DNA from: Acidimangrovimonas sediminis
GTDB lineage: Bacteria > Pseudomonadota > Alphaproteobacteria > Rhodobacterales > Rhodobacteraceae
Length of the DNA stretch: 64,000 bases
Reading direction: 5' to 3'
NCBI RefSeq assembly: GCF_002871005.1
Contig: NZ_PHSN01000010.1
Span: 124,001-188,000 of the forward strand
Position numbers and translations under genes: made by a program. The notes under the pieces are model-generated. The model was not told the DNA's origin. It saw only the letters and a list, made by a program, of their open reading frames with translations, and searched no databases. Below are positions 8,968 through 16,704 of this stretch, piece after piece. Numbering within the stretch: the first letter of the stretch is position 1; the number at the start of each line of letters is the position of its first letter.

Positions 8968-10167
8968 ATGATCAGCCCGCTCAATCCGCATATGGCCGCG
9001 ACCTTTCCGCCCCCGGTGATGGAGGCGCGGCGCTGGCTGGAGGGGGTGAGCTTTCCGCCCGGGCGGCCGCTGATCAACGTGAGCCAGGCAGCACCGGTCG
9101 CGCCGCCGCCCGAGGGGCTGCGCCGGGCGATCGCCGAGGCCGCGCTGACCGACGACGCGGCGCATCTTTATGGCCCCGTGCTGGGCCTGCCGGAACTGCG
9201 GGCCGAGGTGGCGGCGCAATGGACGGCGGCCTATGGCGGCACCGTCGCGCCGGGACAGGTGGCCATCACCCAGGGCTGCAACCAGGCCTTCTGCGCGGTG
9301 ATGTCGACGCTGGCGGGGCCCGGCGACGAGGTTATCCTGCCGACTCCGTGGTACTTCAATCACAAGATGTGGCTGGAGATGACCGATGTCCGCGCCGTGC
9401 CACTGACGACAGATGACACCCTGGTGCCCGACCCCGAAGCGGCGGCCGCGCTGATCGGTGACCGGACGAGGGCGATCGTGCTGGTCAGCCCCAACAACCC
9501 TGGCGGGGCGGAATACCCGCCCGAGGTGATCCGCGCCTTCCACGACCTGGCCCGGCGGCGCGGTATCGCGCTGATCCTCGACGAGACCTACCGCGATTTC
9601 GACAGCCGCGAGGGGCGGCCGCACGACCTGTTTGCCGATCCGGACTGGGACGAAAGCTTCATCCAGCTCTATTCCTTCTCCAAGGCCTACCGGCTGACCG
9701 GGCACCGGGTCGGGGCGCTGGTGGCATCGTCCGCGCGGCTGGCGGAGGTGGAGAAGTTCCTCGACACCGTGGCGATCTGCGCGAACGGCCTTGGCCAGCG
9801 CGCGGCGCTCTGGGGGATGCGCAACCTCGGCCAGTGGCTGGCGGGCGAACGGGCCGAGATCCTCGACCGCCGCGCCGCGGTGATCGAGGGGTTCCCGGCC
9901 GTCGAGGGCTGGCGCCTGCTGGGCTGCGGGGCCTATTTCGCCTATGCCGAGCATGGGTTCGACACCCCCTCGGACCAGTTGGCGCAGCGGCTGGTGCGCG
10001 AGGCGGGCGTGCTCATGCTGCCCGGCACGATGTTCCAGCCCGAGGACGGCGGCGCGGGCCAGGCGGCGGGACGGCGGCAGATGCGGATCGCCTTTGCCAA
10101 CATCGACCGCGCCGGCATCGGCGAGATGTTCGCGCGGCTTCGGGCCCATGGCGCGGATCACGCCTAG
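8968..10167 (+). CDS. pyridoxal-phosphate-dependent aminotransferase, class I/II
   Basis: Fold-type I aminotransferase of 399 residues; the amino donor and acceptor cannot be told from sequence. The conserved blocks are VAITQGCNQAFCAVM (cofactor phosphate contacts), LVSPNNPGG, LILDETYRDF (the Asp that pairs with the pyridine nitrogen) and FSKAYRLTGHRVG with the Schiff-base Lys239. The ATG at 8968 has GGAG about 7 bp upstream; the frame is open further upstream into the repeat element, but without a plausible start or homology. Likely a single-gene unit. Confidence 0.9.
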   Translation: MISPLNPHMAATFPPPVMEARRWLEGVSFPPGRPLINVSQAAPVAPPPEGLRRAIAEAALTDDAAHLYGPVLGLPELRAEVAAQWTAAYGGTVAPGQVAITQGCNQAFCAVMSTLAGPGDEVILPTPWYFNHKMWLEMTDVRAVPLTTDDTLVPDPEAAAALIGDRTRAIVLVSPNNPGGAEYPPEVIRAFHDLARRRGIALILDETYRDFDSREGRPHDLFADPDWDESFIQLYSFSKAYRLTGHRVGALVASSARLAEVEKFLDTVAICANGLGQRAALWGMRNLGQWLAGERAEILDRRAAVIEGFPAVEGWRLLGCGAYFAYAEHGFDTPSDQLAQRLVREAGVLMLPGTMFQPEDGGAGQAAGRRQMRIAFANIDRAGIGEMFARLRAHGADHA

Positions 10168-10249
10168 GATGGGGCGCATCTGACGGCTTGCCCCCCTGCC
10201 CCCGGGCCATTACAGAACCAAGCGGAACGCAAGTAACGGGAGGCGATGC

Positions 10250-12148
10250 ATGGCCCGCCGCAGCACTGGGGACAAGCCGAAACGCAAGGAGCGCGCCGAG
10301 GGCGAGAAGCGCTCTCGCAAGGGGGCGATGGTCATCTCGTGGATCCTGCTGGGGCTGATCGTGATCGGCCTCGGCGGCTTCGGTATCACCAATTTCGGCG
10401 GTGGCGTCTCCAACATCGCCAGCGTCGGCGATACCAAGATCACGGTGGACGATTACGGCCGCGCGATGAAGCAGGAGCTTCAGGCGGTATCGGCCCAGAC
10501 CGGCAAGAACGTCACCTTCCAGCAGGCCCAGCAGATGGGCCTCGATCAGCAGGTCCTTCAGAAGCTGGTGCTGACCGCCGCGCTTGATGACGAGGATCAG
10601 CGCCAGGGGATCTCGGTCGGCGACAAGAAGCTGCGCGCCGACATCACGGGGATGAAGGCGTTCCAGGGGGCCGACGGCAAGTTCAGCCGCGACGCCTACC
10701 GTTTCGTGCTGCAGCAGAACGGCCTGACCGAAGGCGCGTTCGAGGCCAAGATCCGGCAGGAGATGGCCCGCGGCATCCTGCAGGACGCGGTGGTGAACGG
10801 CTTCGGCACGCCGAAATCCTATGTCGACACGATCGTGCATTACGTGGGCGCGCGCCGCGGCTTCGAGATCCTCAAGCTGTCGTCGGACGATCTGAAGACC
10901 CCGGTGCCGACCCCGACCGACGCCCAGCTTCAGGCCTATTACAAGGCCCATCCCAAGCAATACACCAGCCTTCCGGCCAAGCGCATCACCTATGCCCAGC
11001 TGCTGCCCGACGAGGTGGCGAAGACCCTCAAGGTCGACGAGGCCGAGCTGAAGAAATACTACGATCAGCACAAGTCCGACTACGTCAAGCCGCAGCGCCG
11101 GCTGGTGGAGCGGCTGGTCTATCCCGACGAGGCCAAGGCCAAGGCCGCCAAGGCCAAGCTGGATGCCGGCACCTCGTTCGAGGCGCTGGTCAAGGCGCGC
11201 GGGCTGGAGCTGAGCGATATCGACATGGGCGACGTGACCCAGGACCAGCTGAGTTCCGCCGCGGGCAAGGCCGTCTTCGCCGCCCAGAAGGGCGCCGTCG
11301 TGGGCCCGGTGCAGTCGAGCCTGGGGCCCGCCCTGTTCCGCGTGAACAACGTGCTGCCGGCACAGACCACCAGCTTCGCCGAGGCCAAGCCGGATATCCA
11401 GGACGAGCTGGCGCAAAGCCAGGCGCGGCACAAGATCTCGGCCCAGATCGAGCATCTGAACGACCTCCTGGCCGGGGGCGCCACGCTTGAGGATCTGGCC
11501 AAGGAAACCGACATGACGCTGGGCACCGTCGACTTCAACGCCAAGACCGACGACGGCATCGCGGGCTACGAGGGCTTCCGCAAGGCCGCGCAGAAGGTGA
11601 CCAAGGACGACTATCCCGCGATCATCGAGCTGGACGACGGCGGCATCGTGGCGCTGCGCCTCGACGACAACGTGAAACCGGCGCTGGAGCCCTTCGACAA
11701 GGTCAAGGACCAGGTGACGGAAGACTGGACCCAGGCCCAGACCGACAAGGAGCTGAAGGCCGAGGCCGAAGCCGCCAAGAAGGCGGCCGAGGCGGCGGGC
11801 GGCGATCTGGCCAAGCAGGGCACCGTCGACGTGCAGGAACCGATCATCCGCTCGGGCTACATCGACAACGCCCCGCCCGGGCTGCTGGACGGCGTGTTCG
11901 ACATGAAGCAGGGCGAGATCAAGCTGTTCCCCGGCAAGGAAACGGTCTGGGTGGTCAAGCTGACCCAGGTCCTGCAGCCCGACACCAAAGATCCCGACCT
12001 CAAGAAGGTCGAGGACCGGATTAAGGATGACGGCCAGCAGGGCATCGCCAACGACGCCTTCCTCTACTTCGCTAAGGCGATCCAGTCGCGGCAGGGCATC
12101 CAGATCAATCAATCCGCGATCAACGCGGCCAATGCCCAGCTTCGCTGA
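10250..12148 (+). CDS. ppiD: PpiD-like peptidylprolyl isomerase / periplasmic folding factor
   Basis: Membrane-anchored periplasmic chaperone of the SurA/PpiD group that assists folding of exported proteins. 632 residues: a short Lys/Arg-rich cytoplasmic tail, one transmembrane anchor (about residues 27-46), a SurA-like N-terminal chaperone region (about 55-210), a parvulin-type PPIase region (about 265-370) and a Lys/Ala/Glu-rich C-terminal region. The ATG at 10250 follows GGGAGG. It ends 11 bp before trpE, an arrangement I know from other Rhodobacterales. Confidence 0.9.
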   Translation: MARRSTGDKPKRKERAEGEKRSRKGAMVISWILLGLIVIGLGGFGITNFGGGVSNIASVGDTKITVDDYGRAMKQELQAVSAQTGKNVTFQQAQQMGLDQQVLQKLVLTAALDDEDQRQGISVGDKKLRADITGMKAFQGADGKFSRDAYRFVLQQNGLTEGAFEAKIRQEMARGILQDAVVNGFGTPKSYVDTIVHYVGARRGFEILKLSSDDLKTPVPTPTDAQLQAYYKAHPKQYTSLPAKRITYAQLLPDEVAKTLKVDEAELKKYYDQHKSDYVKPQRRLVERLVYPDEAKAKAAKAKLDAGTSFEALVKARGLELSDIDMGDVTQDQLSSAAGKAVFAAQKGAVVGPVQSSLGPALFRVNNVLPAQTTSFAEAKPDIQDELAQSQARHKISAQIEHLNDLLAGGATLEDLAKETDMTLGTVDFNAKTDDGIAGYEGFRKAAQKVTKDDYPAIIELDDGGIVALRLDDNVKPALEPFDKVKDQVTEDWTQAQTDKELKAEAEAAKKAAEAAGGDLAKQGTVDVQEPIIRSGYIDNAPPGLLDGVFDMKQGEIKLFPGKETVWVVKLTQVLQPDTKDPDLKKVEDRIKDDGQQGIANDAFLYFAKAIQSRQGIQINQSAINAANAQLR

Positions 12149-12159
12149 CGGAGGACGGA

Positions 12160-13671
12160 ATGCAGCTTTCTCCCTCTTTCGAGGAATTCGAGGCCGGTTG
12201 GAAGGCGGGTGAGAACCAGGTGGTGCACGGCCGGCTTGCGGCCGATCTGGACACCCCGGTCAGCCTGATGCTGAAACTGGCCGGGGCGCGCAAGAACAGC
12301 TTCATGCTGGAAAGCGTGACCGGGGGCGAGGTACGCGGGCGCTATTCCGTCGTCGGGCTGAAGCCCGACCTGATCTGGGAATGCCGGGGCGAGACCAGCC
12401 GCATCAACCGCGATGCGCGGTTCGACGAGGGGGCATTCACCGATCTCGACGGGCACCCGCTCGACACGCTCCGCGCGCTGATCGCGGAAAGCCGGATCGA
12501 CATGCCGGCCGAGCTTCCGGCAATTTCCTCGGGGCTTTACGGCTTTCTCGGCTACGACATGATCCGTCTGGTGGAACACCTGCCCGACGTGAACCCCGAC
12601 CCGATCGGCCTGCCCGACGCGGTGCTCCTGCGCCCCTCGGTCGTGGCTGTGCTGGACGGCGTGAAGGGAGAGGTCACGGTGGTCGCGCCCGCCTGGGTCG
12701 GCTCGGGCCTCTCGGCGCGGGCGGCCTATGCCCAAGCGGCGGAACGGGTGATGGATGCGGTGCGCGATCTCGAACGCGCGGCGGTCGGCGAAAGCCGCGA
12801 CCTCGGCGCCATGGTCGCCCCGGGCGAGGCGGTGTCGAACTTCACCAAGGACGCCTACATGGCCGCGGTCGAGAAGGCCAAGGATTACATCCGCGCGGGC
12901 GACATCTTCCAGGTCGTGCCGGCGCAACGCTGGGCCCAGCCCTTCCCGCTGCCGCCCTTCGCGCTCTACCGCTCGCTCCGGCGCACCAACCCTTCGCCCT
13001 TCATGTTCTTCTTCAACTTCGGGCCCTTCCAGGTGATCGGTGCAAGCCCCGAGATCCTCGTGCGTCTGCGCGAGGGCGAGGTGACGATCCGCCCCATCGC
13101 CGGCACCCGCCCCCGCGGCGCGACGCCGGCGGAGGACAAGGCGCTGGAGGAGGATCTGCTGTCCGACAAGAAGGAACTGGCAGAACACCTCATGCTCCTC
13201 GACCTCGGGCGCAACGACGTCGGCCGGGTGGCGAAGATCGGCACCGTCCACCCGACCGAGAAGTTCATCGTGGAACGCTATTCCCACGTCATGCACATCG
13301 TCTCGAACGTGGTGGGCGAGCTGAACGAGGGTGAAGATGCGCTGTCGGCCCTCCTCGCCGGGATGCCCGCGGGTACGGTCTCCGGCGCGCCGAAGATCCG
13401 CGCGATGCAGATCATCGACGAGCTGGAGCCGGAAAAGCGCGGCGTCTATGGCGGCGCCTGCGGCTATTTCGCGGCCAACGGCGAGATGGACATGTGCATC
13501 GCCCTGCGCACCGCGGTGCTGAAGGACCAGACGCTCTACATCCAGTCGGGCGGCGGCGTGGTCTACGACAGCGACCCCGAGGCCGAGTGGCAGGAAACCG
13601 TCAACAAGGCCAAGGCGATGCGCCGCGCCGCGGAAGACGCCGGGATGTTCGCCCAAGGTGGAAACGGCTGA
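12160..13671 (+). CDS. trpE: anthranilate synthase component I
   Basis: Chorismate-binding subunit of anthranilate synthase, first committed step of tryptophan synthesis; uses ammonia supplied by the glutaminase subunit TrpG. 503 residues. The N-terminal LES feedback element (FMLESVTGGEVRGRYS) that binds tryptophan in the family is present. The catalytic half contains RPIAGTRPRG, LGRNDVGRV and TVSGAPKIRAMQIIDELEP. It starts 11 bp after ppiD, leaving no room for a leader-peptide attenuator. Its partner trpG lies 2.3 kb away on the opposite strand. Confidence 0.96.
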   Translation: MQLSPSFEEFEAGWKAGENQVVHGRLAADLDTPVSLMLKLAGARKNSFMLESVTGGEVRGRYSVVGLKPDLIWECRGETSRINRDARFDEGAFTDLDGHPLDTLRALIAESRIDMPAELPAISSGLYGFLGYDMIRLVEHLPDVNPDPIGLPDAVLLRPSVVAVLDGVKGEVTVVAPAWVGSGLSARAAYAQAAERVMDAVRDLERAAVGESRDLGAMVAPGEAVSNFTKDAYMAAVEKAKDYIRAGDIFQVVPAQRWAQPFPLPPFALYRSLRRTNPSPFMFFFNFGPFQVIGASPEILVRLREGEVTIRPIAGTRPRGATPAEDKALEEDLLSDKKELAEHLMLLDLGRNDVGRVAKIGTVHPTEKFIVERYSHVMHIVSNVVGELNEGEDALSALLAGMPAGTVSGAPKIRAMQIIDELEPEKRGVYGGACGYFAANGEMDMCIALRTAVLKDQTLYIQSGGGVVYDSDPEAEWQETVNKAKAMRRAAEDAGMFAQGGNG

Positions 13672-13712
13672 AGCCCGCCGCCCGCCGCATTCTTCGGCAC
13701 CACGTCGGCCGC

Positions 13713-13760
13713 CACCTCTCCTGCCACCTCTCCTGCCACCGCGTCTGCCACCGCGTCTGC
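13713..13760. repeat. four tandem 12-bp units after trpE
   Basis: Four contiguous 12-mers at 13713, 13725, 13737 and 13749. The first two are identical (CACCTCTCCTGC) and the last two are identical (CACCGCGTCTGC), as if a two-step duplication occurred. They lie in the 252-bp gap between trpE and the next gene. No hairpin or gene was recognised in them. Confidence 0.75.
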
Positions 13761-13923
13761 AACCGCCGCCCCTCTCCAGGGGCCTGCCTCTCCACGATAT
13801 CGTGACGCCCTCCGCTGGATCGCGCCCGCCCCCGCCCTAGCTGGCGAGGGGCGCGCTGTCGCCGCCCCGGTGGCAGCACCCGGGCCGACGCGCTGGCATC
13901 ACGAACGGGAAGGAGACAATCTC

Positions 13924-14793
13924 ATGAAAGTTGGTTTCATCGGTCTCGGGCAGATGGGCAGCGGGATCGCCGGCAACCTGCTCAAGGCGGGGCACGAGGT
14001 GACGGTCTGGAACCGCAGTCCCGACAAGGCGGACAGCCTGGTCGAAGCCGGCGCCGCGCGCGCCGCGACCCCGGCCGAGGCGGCACAGGGCGATGTCGTC
14101 ATGACGATGCTGGCCGATGACAAAGCCGTGGAAAGCGTTGTCTTCGGCGAGGACGGGATCGCCGGCTGCCCCGCGCTGCACGTCTCGCACAGCACGATCA
14201 GCATCGAGCTGTCGGAACGGCTGGAGGCGGCGATGTCCGGCGCCGGCGGCTACGTTGCCGCGCCGGTCTTTGGACGCCCCGAGGTCGCGGCGGCGGGCAA
14301 TCTCTTCGTCATCGCCGCCGGGCCCGCCGACGCGCTCGACCGCTGCGCGCCGCTGTTCGACGCGATCGGCCAGCGCAGCTTCGTCGTCGGCGACCACGGG
14401 CCCGCCGCCAACCTCGTGAAGCTCTGCGGCAACTTCATGATCATGACGGCGGTGGAAAGCATGGCCGAGGCGATGACCTTGGCCGAGAAGGGCGGGATCG
14501 AGCGGCAGGCCCTGCTCGAGGTACTAACCGGCACGCTGTTCGGTTCGCCGATCAACAAGACCTATGGCGAGATCCTCGTGAACGACAGGTTCCGCCCCGC
14601 CGGCTTCGCCGCCCCCCTCGGCCTCAAGGACATGACCCTCGTCGACGAGGCGGCGCGCCGGTCGAACGTGCCGATGCCCTTTCTCGGCACGATCCGCGAC
14701 CATCTGAAATCGGTCATCGCCACCGAAGGCCCCGATATCGACTGGGGCGCCGCCGCCCTCGCCGTCCGCCGCGGCGCCGGCCTCGGCAACTGA
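13924..14793 (+). CDS. NAD(P)-dependent oxidoreductase, beta-hydroxyacid dehydrogenase family
   Basis: 289-residue member of the 3-hydroxyisobutyrate dehydrogenase / GLYR family. The N-terminal GFIGLGQMGSGIAGNLLKAGH is the Rossmann nucleotide-binding signature, and Lys166 in GPAANLVKLCGN matches the family's catalytic lysine. Substrates in the family include 3-hydroxyisobutyrate, tartronate semialdehyde and succinic semialdehyde; none can be chosen here. The ATG at 13924 follows GGGAAGGAG. It sits between trpE and the reversed trpGD pair and has no evident link to tryptophan synthesis. Confidence 0.88.
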   Translation: MKVGFIGLGQMGSGIAGNLLKAGHEVTVWNRSPDKADSLVEAGAARAATPAEAAQGDVVMTMLADDKAVESVVFGEDGIAGCPALHVSHSTISIELSERLEAAMSGAGGYVAAPVFGRPEVAAAGNLFVIAAGPADALDRCAPLFDAIGQRSFVVGDHGPAANLVKLCGNFMIMTAVESMAEAMTLAEKGGIERQALLEVLTGTLFGSPINKTYGEILVNDRFRPAGFAAPLGLKDMTLVDEAARRSNVPMPFLGTIRDHLKSVIATEGPDIDWGAAALAVRRGAGLGN

Positions 14794-14863
14794 CCCCGCA
14801 AGGGGGCGCCTCCCGGCAGCCCGCCCGGCAACCCATACAGGCATCCGGCCCCGGCGCCCCCAA

Positions 14864-14913
14864 CTTCTTCTGAGCGAAAATATCCCCGCCGGAGGCATCC
14901 GGCGCAGCCGGAT
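14864..14913 (-). repeat. dispersed 3'-end element, copy B
   Basis: Read on the minus strand: hairpin ATCCGGC-TGC-GCCGGAT (14913-14897) beginning at the trpD stop codon, a second Pro/Gly-type GC word, GGGGATATTT, then CTCAGAAGAAG ending at 14864. Same orientation as trpD. Matches copies A and D closely in the tail. Confidence 0.7.
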
Positions 14914-15926
14914 CAGCCTGCCCGGGTCACCAGCGACAGCGCCTCGACCTTGGCCCTGGCGGCGCCGGAATCGATGCTCTCGCGCGCCATCTCGGCACCG
15001 GTCTTCAGGTCCTCCGCCCTGCCCGCCACGACCAGCGCCGCGGCGGCGTTGAGCAAGACGGCGTCGCGGTAGGCCCCCGTCGCCCCGTCCAGAAGCGCGC
15101 GCATCGCCGCGGCGTTCTCGGCCGGCGTGCCGCCCAGGATCGCCTCGAAAGGATGCACCGGCAGGCCCGCATCCTCGGGCGACACGGTGAATTCGCTGAT
15201 CCTGCCGTCCTCCAGCGCGGCCACCATCGAGGGCGCCGCGATCGACAATTCGTCGGTCCCGTCACCACCATGGACAAGCCAGGCCTTCTCCGACCCCAGC
15301 GCCTGCAGCACCTCGGCCATCGGGCGGATCAGGTCGGCGGTGAAGGCCCCGGTGAGCTGGCGCTTGACCCCGGCGGGGTTGGTCAGCGGCCCGAGGATGT
15401 TGAACAGCGTCCGCGTGCCAAGCTCGATCCGGACCGGGCCGACATGGCGCATCGCCGGGTGGTGCATCGGCGCCATCATGAAGCCGATGCCGACCTCCTT
15501 CAGCGCGCGCTCCACCTCCGCCGGGCCGACCATCACGTCGATCCCCATCTCGGTCAGCGCATCCGCCGCCCCCGATTTCGACGAGAGGTTGCGGTTGCCG
15601 TGCTTGGCCACCACCACCCCCGCGCCCGCCACGACGAAGGCCGTCGCGGTCGAGATGTTCAGCGTGCCCTTGCCGTCGCCCCCGGTGCCGACGATGTCGA
15701 TCGCGCCCGCGGGGGCCGCAACCTTGTGGCACTTGGCCCGCATCACCGCCGCGGCGGCCGCATATTCGCCCACCGTCTCGCCCCGGGTGCGCAGCGCCAT
15801 CAGAAGGCCGCCCATCTGCGCCGGGGTCGCGTTGCCCTCGAACAGGATCTGGAACGCGCCCTCCGCCTCCTCGCGGGTCAGCGGACGGGTAGGCACGATG
15901 CCGAGATAGGTCTTCATGTCGCTCAT
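14913..15926 (-). CDS. trpD: anthranilate phosphoribosyltransferase
   Basis: Transfers phosphoribose from PRPP to anthranilate, second step of tryptophan synthesis. 337 residues. The glycine-rich [17 protein letters not shown] motif and [20 protein letters not shown] are the family's PRPP and anthranilate sites; [12 protein letters not shown] and [10 protein letters not shown] are further signatures. Its ATG overlaps the trpG stop (ATGA), so trpG and trpD form a coupled two-gene unit, running opposite to trpE and trpC. Confidence 0.96.
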   Translation of the reverse strand: MSDMKTYLGIVPTRPLTREEAEGAFQILFEGNATPAQMGGLLMALRTRGETVGEYAAAAAVMRAKCHKVAAPAGAIDIVGTGGDGKGTLNISTATAFVVAGAGVVVAKHGNRNLSSKSGAADALTEMGIDVMVGPAEVERALKEVGIGFMMAPMHHPAMRHVGPVRIELGTRTLFNILGPLTNPAGVKRQLTGAFTADLIRPMAEVLQALGSEKAWLVHGGDGTDELSIAAPSMVAALEDGRISEFTVSPEDAGLPVHPFEAILGGTPAENAAAMRALLDGATGAYRDAVLLNAAAALVVAGRAEDLKTGAEMARESIDSGAARAKVEALSLVTRAG

Positions 15927-16516
15927 GCCGTGACCCCGGCGCGCGACTTCGCCATGTCGAGGAAGTTGCGCAGAAGCTGGTGACCATGCTCGGAGGCGAT
16001 GCTTTCGGGGTGAAACTGAACCCCCTCGATCGGCTTCTCGCGGTGCCTCAGCCCCATGATCGTGCCGTCCTCCAGCTCCGCCGTCACCTCCAGCACATCG
16101 GGAAGCGACGCCCGCTCGACCACCAGGCTGTGATACCGCGTCGCGGCAAAGGGCGACGGCAGGCCGGCAAACACCCCCTGCCCCTGGTGCCGGATCTGGC
16201 CCATCTTGCCATGCACGATCTCGGAATGACGCACCACCTTGCCGCCGAAGGCCTGCCCGATGGTCTGGTGCCCGAGGCAGACCCCCAGCAGCGGCACGCC
16301 CTGCTCGGCGGCGGCGGCGGTCAGCGGCAGGCAGATCCCGGCCTGCGCCGGATCGCAGGGCCCGGGCGACAGCACGATCGCCTCGGGGGCCATGGCGATT
16401 GCCTCCTGCACCTCGATCTTGTCGTTGCGCACCACCCGCATCTCGGCGCCGAGGTCGCCCAGAAAATGCACGAGGTTGTAGGTGAAGCTGTCATAATTGT
16501 CGATCAGCAGCAGCAT
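15923..16516 (-). CDS. trpG: anthranilate synthase component II (glutamine amidotransferase)
   Basis: Glutaminase subunit that feeds ammonia to TrpE; such subunits can also serve aminodeoxychorismate synthase (PabA). 197 residues. The class I amidotransferase triad is visible: nucleophile Cys in [17 protein letters not shown], and His and Glu in [19 protein letters not shown] provides a ribosome-binding site, and a strong hairpin lies 14 bp upstream of the ATG. Divergent from the deacetylase-like gene. Confidence 0.95.
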   Translation of the reverse strand: MLLLIDNYDSFTYNLVHFLGDLGAEMRVVRNDKIEVQEAIAMAPEAIVLSPGPCDPAQAGICLPLTAAAAEQGVPLLGVCLGHQTIGQAFGGKVVRHSEIVHGKMGQIRHQGQGVFAGLPSPFAATRYHSLVVERASLPDVLEVTAELEDGTIMGLRHREKPIEGVQFHPESIASEHGHQLLRNFLDMAKSRAGVTA

Positions 16517-16529
16517 GGCGGCCCTTCCC

Positions 16530-16559
16530 GGCGCCCGGGTCCCGAAGACCCCCGGCGCC
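16530..16559 (-). promoter_or_regulatory. leader hairpin just upstream of trpG
   Basis: Nested inverted repeat GGCGCC-N-GGGTC-N5-GACCC-NN-GGCGCC, ending 14 bp before the trpG ATG and directly above its ribosome-binding site. In the mRNA it would form an 11-bp interrupted stem. It could modulate translation of trpG or be a DNA operator; no leader peptide with Trp codons was recognised. Confidence 0.45.
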
Positions 16560-16704
16560 CGTGTCGATAGGGGGTGAACCCGGTTCCGTGTCGCGCTATA
16601 AATGGTCAGAGCCGCGCGCCCGGGTCAAGGGCGGTCGGGGTCCTTCCCGGGCCCCGTGCAGGAAACAGGCGGCAATCGAGGCTGGACAGGGTCACGGAGG
16701 CAGG

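Noticed and set aside
12149-12159. Trp-codon attenuator before trpE
   Set aside because: Only 11 bp separate ppiD and trpE; there is no leader peptide or alternative hairpins.
13672-13923. Small gene in the gap after trpE
   Set aside because: The only frames are made of the 12-bp repeats and lack a ribosome-binding site or homology.
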